A stretch of DNA of 7,831 nt from REEB481 sp041170785 (GTDB lineage: Bacteria > Bacteroidota > Bacteroidia > NS11-12g > UBA955): contig JBEDND010000117.1 of the NCBI GenBank assembly GCA_041170785.1, forward strand, positions 1 through 7,831, read 5' to 3'. Below, piece after piece: positions 6,570-7,831 of the stretch. Under the pieces are notes generated by a model. It did no database searches. It was not told where the DNA came from and saw only the letters and a list, made by a program, of their open reading frames with translations. The first letter of the stretch is position 1, and every line of letters begins with the position of its first letter. The translations under genes were made by a program, and so were the position numbers.

Positions 6570-7391
6570 TTACTCTTCGCCTACTTCCAACCTGATTGGA
6601 ATTTTGCGGTAGGCTTTTACCGCTTTACCACCGTTTTGGGCTGGGGTCCACTTAGGAGCGGCCAACAATACCCGGATGGCTTCTTTGGTAAATTCCTCAC
6701 ATTCATCGGTTTTTTCGATGGCAACCACATTACTGATGCTGCCATCAACATCCACCACGAATTTAAGCATTACATAACCATTGATTCCTTCGCTTTGGCA
6801 GCGTTCGGGGTATTCAAAATGGTTCATTACATAATCGTAGAACTTGGAAAGTCCACCTTTGGGTTGTGCTTCCACCTGAACCACTTCCAGCGGGCCGGCG
6901 TCTACTTCTACGGGTTTGTCACCGGTTCCCTGCACCTGACCATCATCTTCAACACCTTCCTGAGTTTCATCGCTGATGTTTGCGTTGATGTTGGTATTCA
7001 CAGGTGGTGGTTCGGGGTCGCGCGCTTCCTCGTTGATGACGGGAACCACAAACTTTTGGGTTTTCACCTTGGGTGCTTCCTGCTCTGGTGGTGGAGGAGG
7101 CGGTGGTGGTGTTGGTTCGTCTTTCAAAGGCTTCGGCGCTTCCAAGGTAACATTGGTTACCTTGAACTTCTTTTTCTTCTTCTCCGGACCATTGATGATG
7201 TCGATAATTTTCGGGGTACCTGTAACAACCAGAAATACAGCACCAGAAATCAGCATGGCCAAGATCAGCGTGTTTCGATAGGAACGGCGCAGCTGGTAAG
7301 CACCGTAGCTGCGGTTTCTGTTGGCAAAAACCAGTTCATTTCTGCTTTCGCTCAGTGGGCTGGTCCAGCTGTCAAAGAGTTTATCTGCCAT
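6570..7391 (-). CDS. tonB: TonB family energy transducer
   Basis: A complete 273-residue inner-membrane TonB. The cytoplasmic N-terminus carries the Bacteroidota signature NRNRSYGAYQLRRSYRN (24-40). One membrane span follows (about 41-58), then a lysine run (71-75). The periplasmic spacer is proline-rich, with eight consecutive prolines at 95-102 (bases 7086-7109) and further PEPPP, and includes an acidic stretch at 141-150. The TonB C-terminal domain spans about 176-273: YP at 194-195, RCQSEGINGYVMLKF, VDGSISN, CEEFTKEAIRVL and a terminal YRKIPIRLEV. TonB uses proton-motive force, through ExbB/ExbD, to drive outer-membrane TonB-dependent receptors. It starts 11 bases after the exbD stop, with an AAAGGA ribosome-binding sequence overlapping that stop, and ends at an intrinsic terminator. 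Cys198 and Cys231 are shared with the downstream paralogue. Which receptor it serves cannot be read from the sequence. Confidence 0.96.
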   Translation of the reverse strand: MADKLFDSWTSPLSESRNELVFANRNRSYGAYQLRRSYRNTLILAMLISGAVFLVVTGTPKIIDIINGPEKKKKKFKVTNVTLEAPKPLKDEPTPPPPPPPPEQEAPKVKTQKFVVPVINEEARDPEPPPVNTNINANISDETQEGVEDDGQVQGTGDKPVEVDAGPLEVVQVEAQPKGGLSKFYDYVMNHFEYPERCQSEGINGYVMLKFVVDVDGSISNVVAIEKTDECEEFTKEAIRVLLAAPKWTPAQNGGKAVKAYRKIPIRLEVGEE

Positions 7392-7398
7392 AGTTGTA

Positions 7399-7404
7399 TC
7401 CTTT
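7399..7404 (-). promoter_or_regulatory. Shine-Dalgarno sequence of tonB
   Basis: AAAGGA on the - strand lies 7 bases before the tonB ATG and shares bases with the exbD TAA stop. It is notable because no other gene here has a clear Shine-Dalgarno sequence. The overlap with the stop codon suggests that tonB translation is coupled to exbD. Confidence 0.45.
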
Positions 7405-7831
7405 AAGGGTTCGTTTTAGTTAAATCCGCCAACATCGTCTTTTCTTTTGGGTCGAGGTCGTCCACCACCACAAAGCGTCCTACTTTGGTGATGTTCAATT
7501 CGTCCACAATGTCAATGATGTTCTTGTAGGTGGCTTTGTCATCATTTTTGATCAGTACCACCAGTGCATCGGGGATGCTCTGGATTTTCACCACTTCCCT
7601 TTTAAAGGTGCTGTCAGCCATATTGGTTTTCTGAGCTTTCAGACCGAGTGCACGGATTTGTTCTACCACATCGCGGTTGCGTTCAACCAGCAATTTGCGG
7701 AGTCCATTGGCCGTGTAATCGGTGCTTTCCAGCTTTTCTGCCTTGCCCAGCGAGCCAGAGTAATAATAGAGTTTATTATTCCCTGCTGCAATGATGGTGA
7801 GGCCGTTCCGCACCTCTGATGGTTTCTCATC
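7403..7831 (-). CDS. exbD: ExbD/TolR-type biopolymer transport protein, 5' end missing
   Basis: The C-terminal 142 residues are visible and the frame stays open to the right edge (D-E-K-P-S-E before V-R-N-G), so the gene starts outside the window. An internal GTG at 7811-7813 is not its start. What is seen is the periplasmic domain of an ExbD: LTIIAAGNNKLYYYSG, a variable middle, then VVLIKNDDKATYKNIIDIVDELNI and RFVVVDDLDPKEKTML at the end. The ATYKN..DI.DE.NI pattern is the usual ExbD/TolR helix. The N-terminal membrane span with the proton-carrying aspartate is not visible. ExbD forms the stator with ExbB and energises TonB, whose gene follows directly. The long periplasmic part with the YYY segment resembles the second ExbD often found in Bacteroidota operons with two exbD genes (from recall), so another exbD and an exbB probably lie upstream. 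Confidence 0.9.
   Translation of the reverse strand, partial: DEKPSEVRNGLTIIAAGNNKLYYYSGSLGKAEKLESTDYTANGLRKLLVERNRDVVEQIRALGLKAQKTNMADSTFKREVVKIQSIPDALVVLIKNDDKATYKNIIDIVDELNITKVGRFVVVDDLDPKEKTMLADLTKTNP

Noticed and set aside
7086..7109. Proline-codon run as a DNA repeat or phase-variable tract
   Set aside because: The run mixes proline codons and encodes the normal TonB spacer. Three-base unit changes would not shift the frame.
6636..7406. Long open frame on the + strand opposite tonB (256 codons)
   Set aside because: It is the complement of tonB. Its glycine/tryptophan-rich stretch is just the reverse of the proline-rich spacer, and it has no recognisable domain.

Overview
The window looks like chromosomal DNA of a member of the Bacteroidota, probably an environmental lineage of the Chitinophagia, Saprospiria or Sphingobacteriia type with GC near 50% by eye. 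The reasons are two proteins ending in type IX secretion (T9SS) sorting domains, one type B (CHU_C-like) and one type A-like. There are also TonB proteins of the Bacteroidota form (N-terminal 'NRSYGAYQLRR' before the membrane span, RCQS/GINGYV in the C-terminal domain), few Shine-Dalgarno sequences, and promoter candidates of the TTTG / TAnnTTTG type. No tRNA, rRNA, CRISPR array, insertion sequence or phage gene was seen. Coding density is high and no gap exceeds about 115 bases.

Layout: the left end (3-1376, + strand) is the C-terminal part of a large secreted, cysteine-patterned PKD-like repeat protein. It converges on a subtilisin-family (S8) secreted protease (1472-3076, - strand). Everything from 3154 to the right edge is on the - strand. 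In transcription order it reads: exbD-like gene (cut by the right edge), full-length tonB, terminator plus candidate new promoter, a secreted stand-alone TonB C-terminal-domain protein, a small two-span membrane protein, a PstS/PBP-like lipoprotein, a periplasmic TPR protein, then a strong symmetric terminator. The protease follows on the same strand.

How the genes may work together: ExbD and TonB are two parts of the inner-membrane motor that transmits proton-motive force to outer-membrane TonB-dependent transporters. An ExbB/TolQ-type gene would be expected just beyond the right edge. From recall, the neighbourhood ExbB-ExbD-TonB-PstS-like-TPR recurs in Bacteroidota genomes, but the job of its downstream half is not settled. 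The TonB-CTD-only protein, the solute-binding-like lipoprotein without recognisable phosphate ligands, and the TPR protein all appear to be in the periplasm or at its membranes. They are plausible accessory or sensing partners of the motor (inference). The two left-hand genes are T9SS cargo, probably surface or secreted proteins, with no obvious functional tie to the motor operon.
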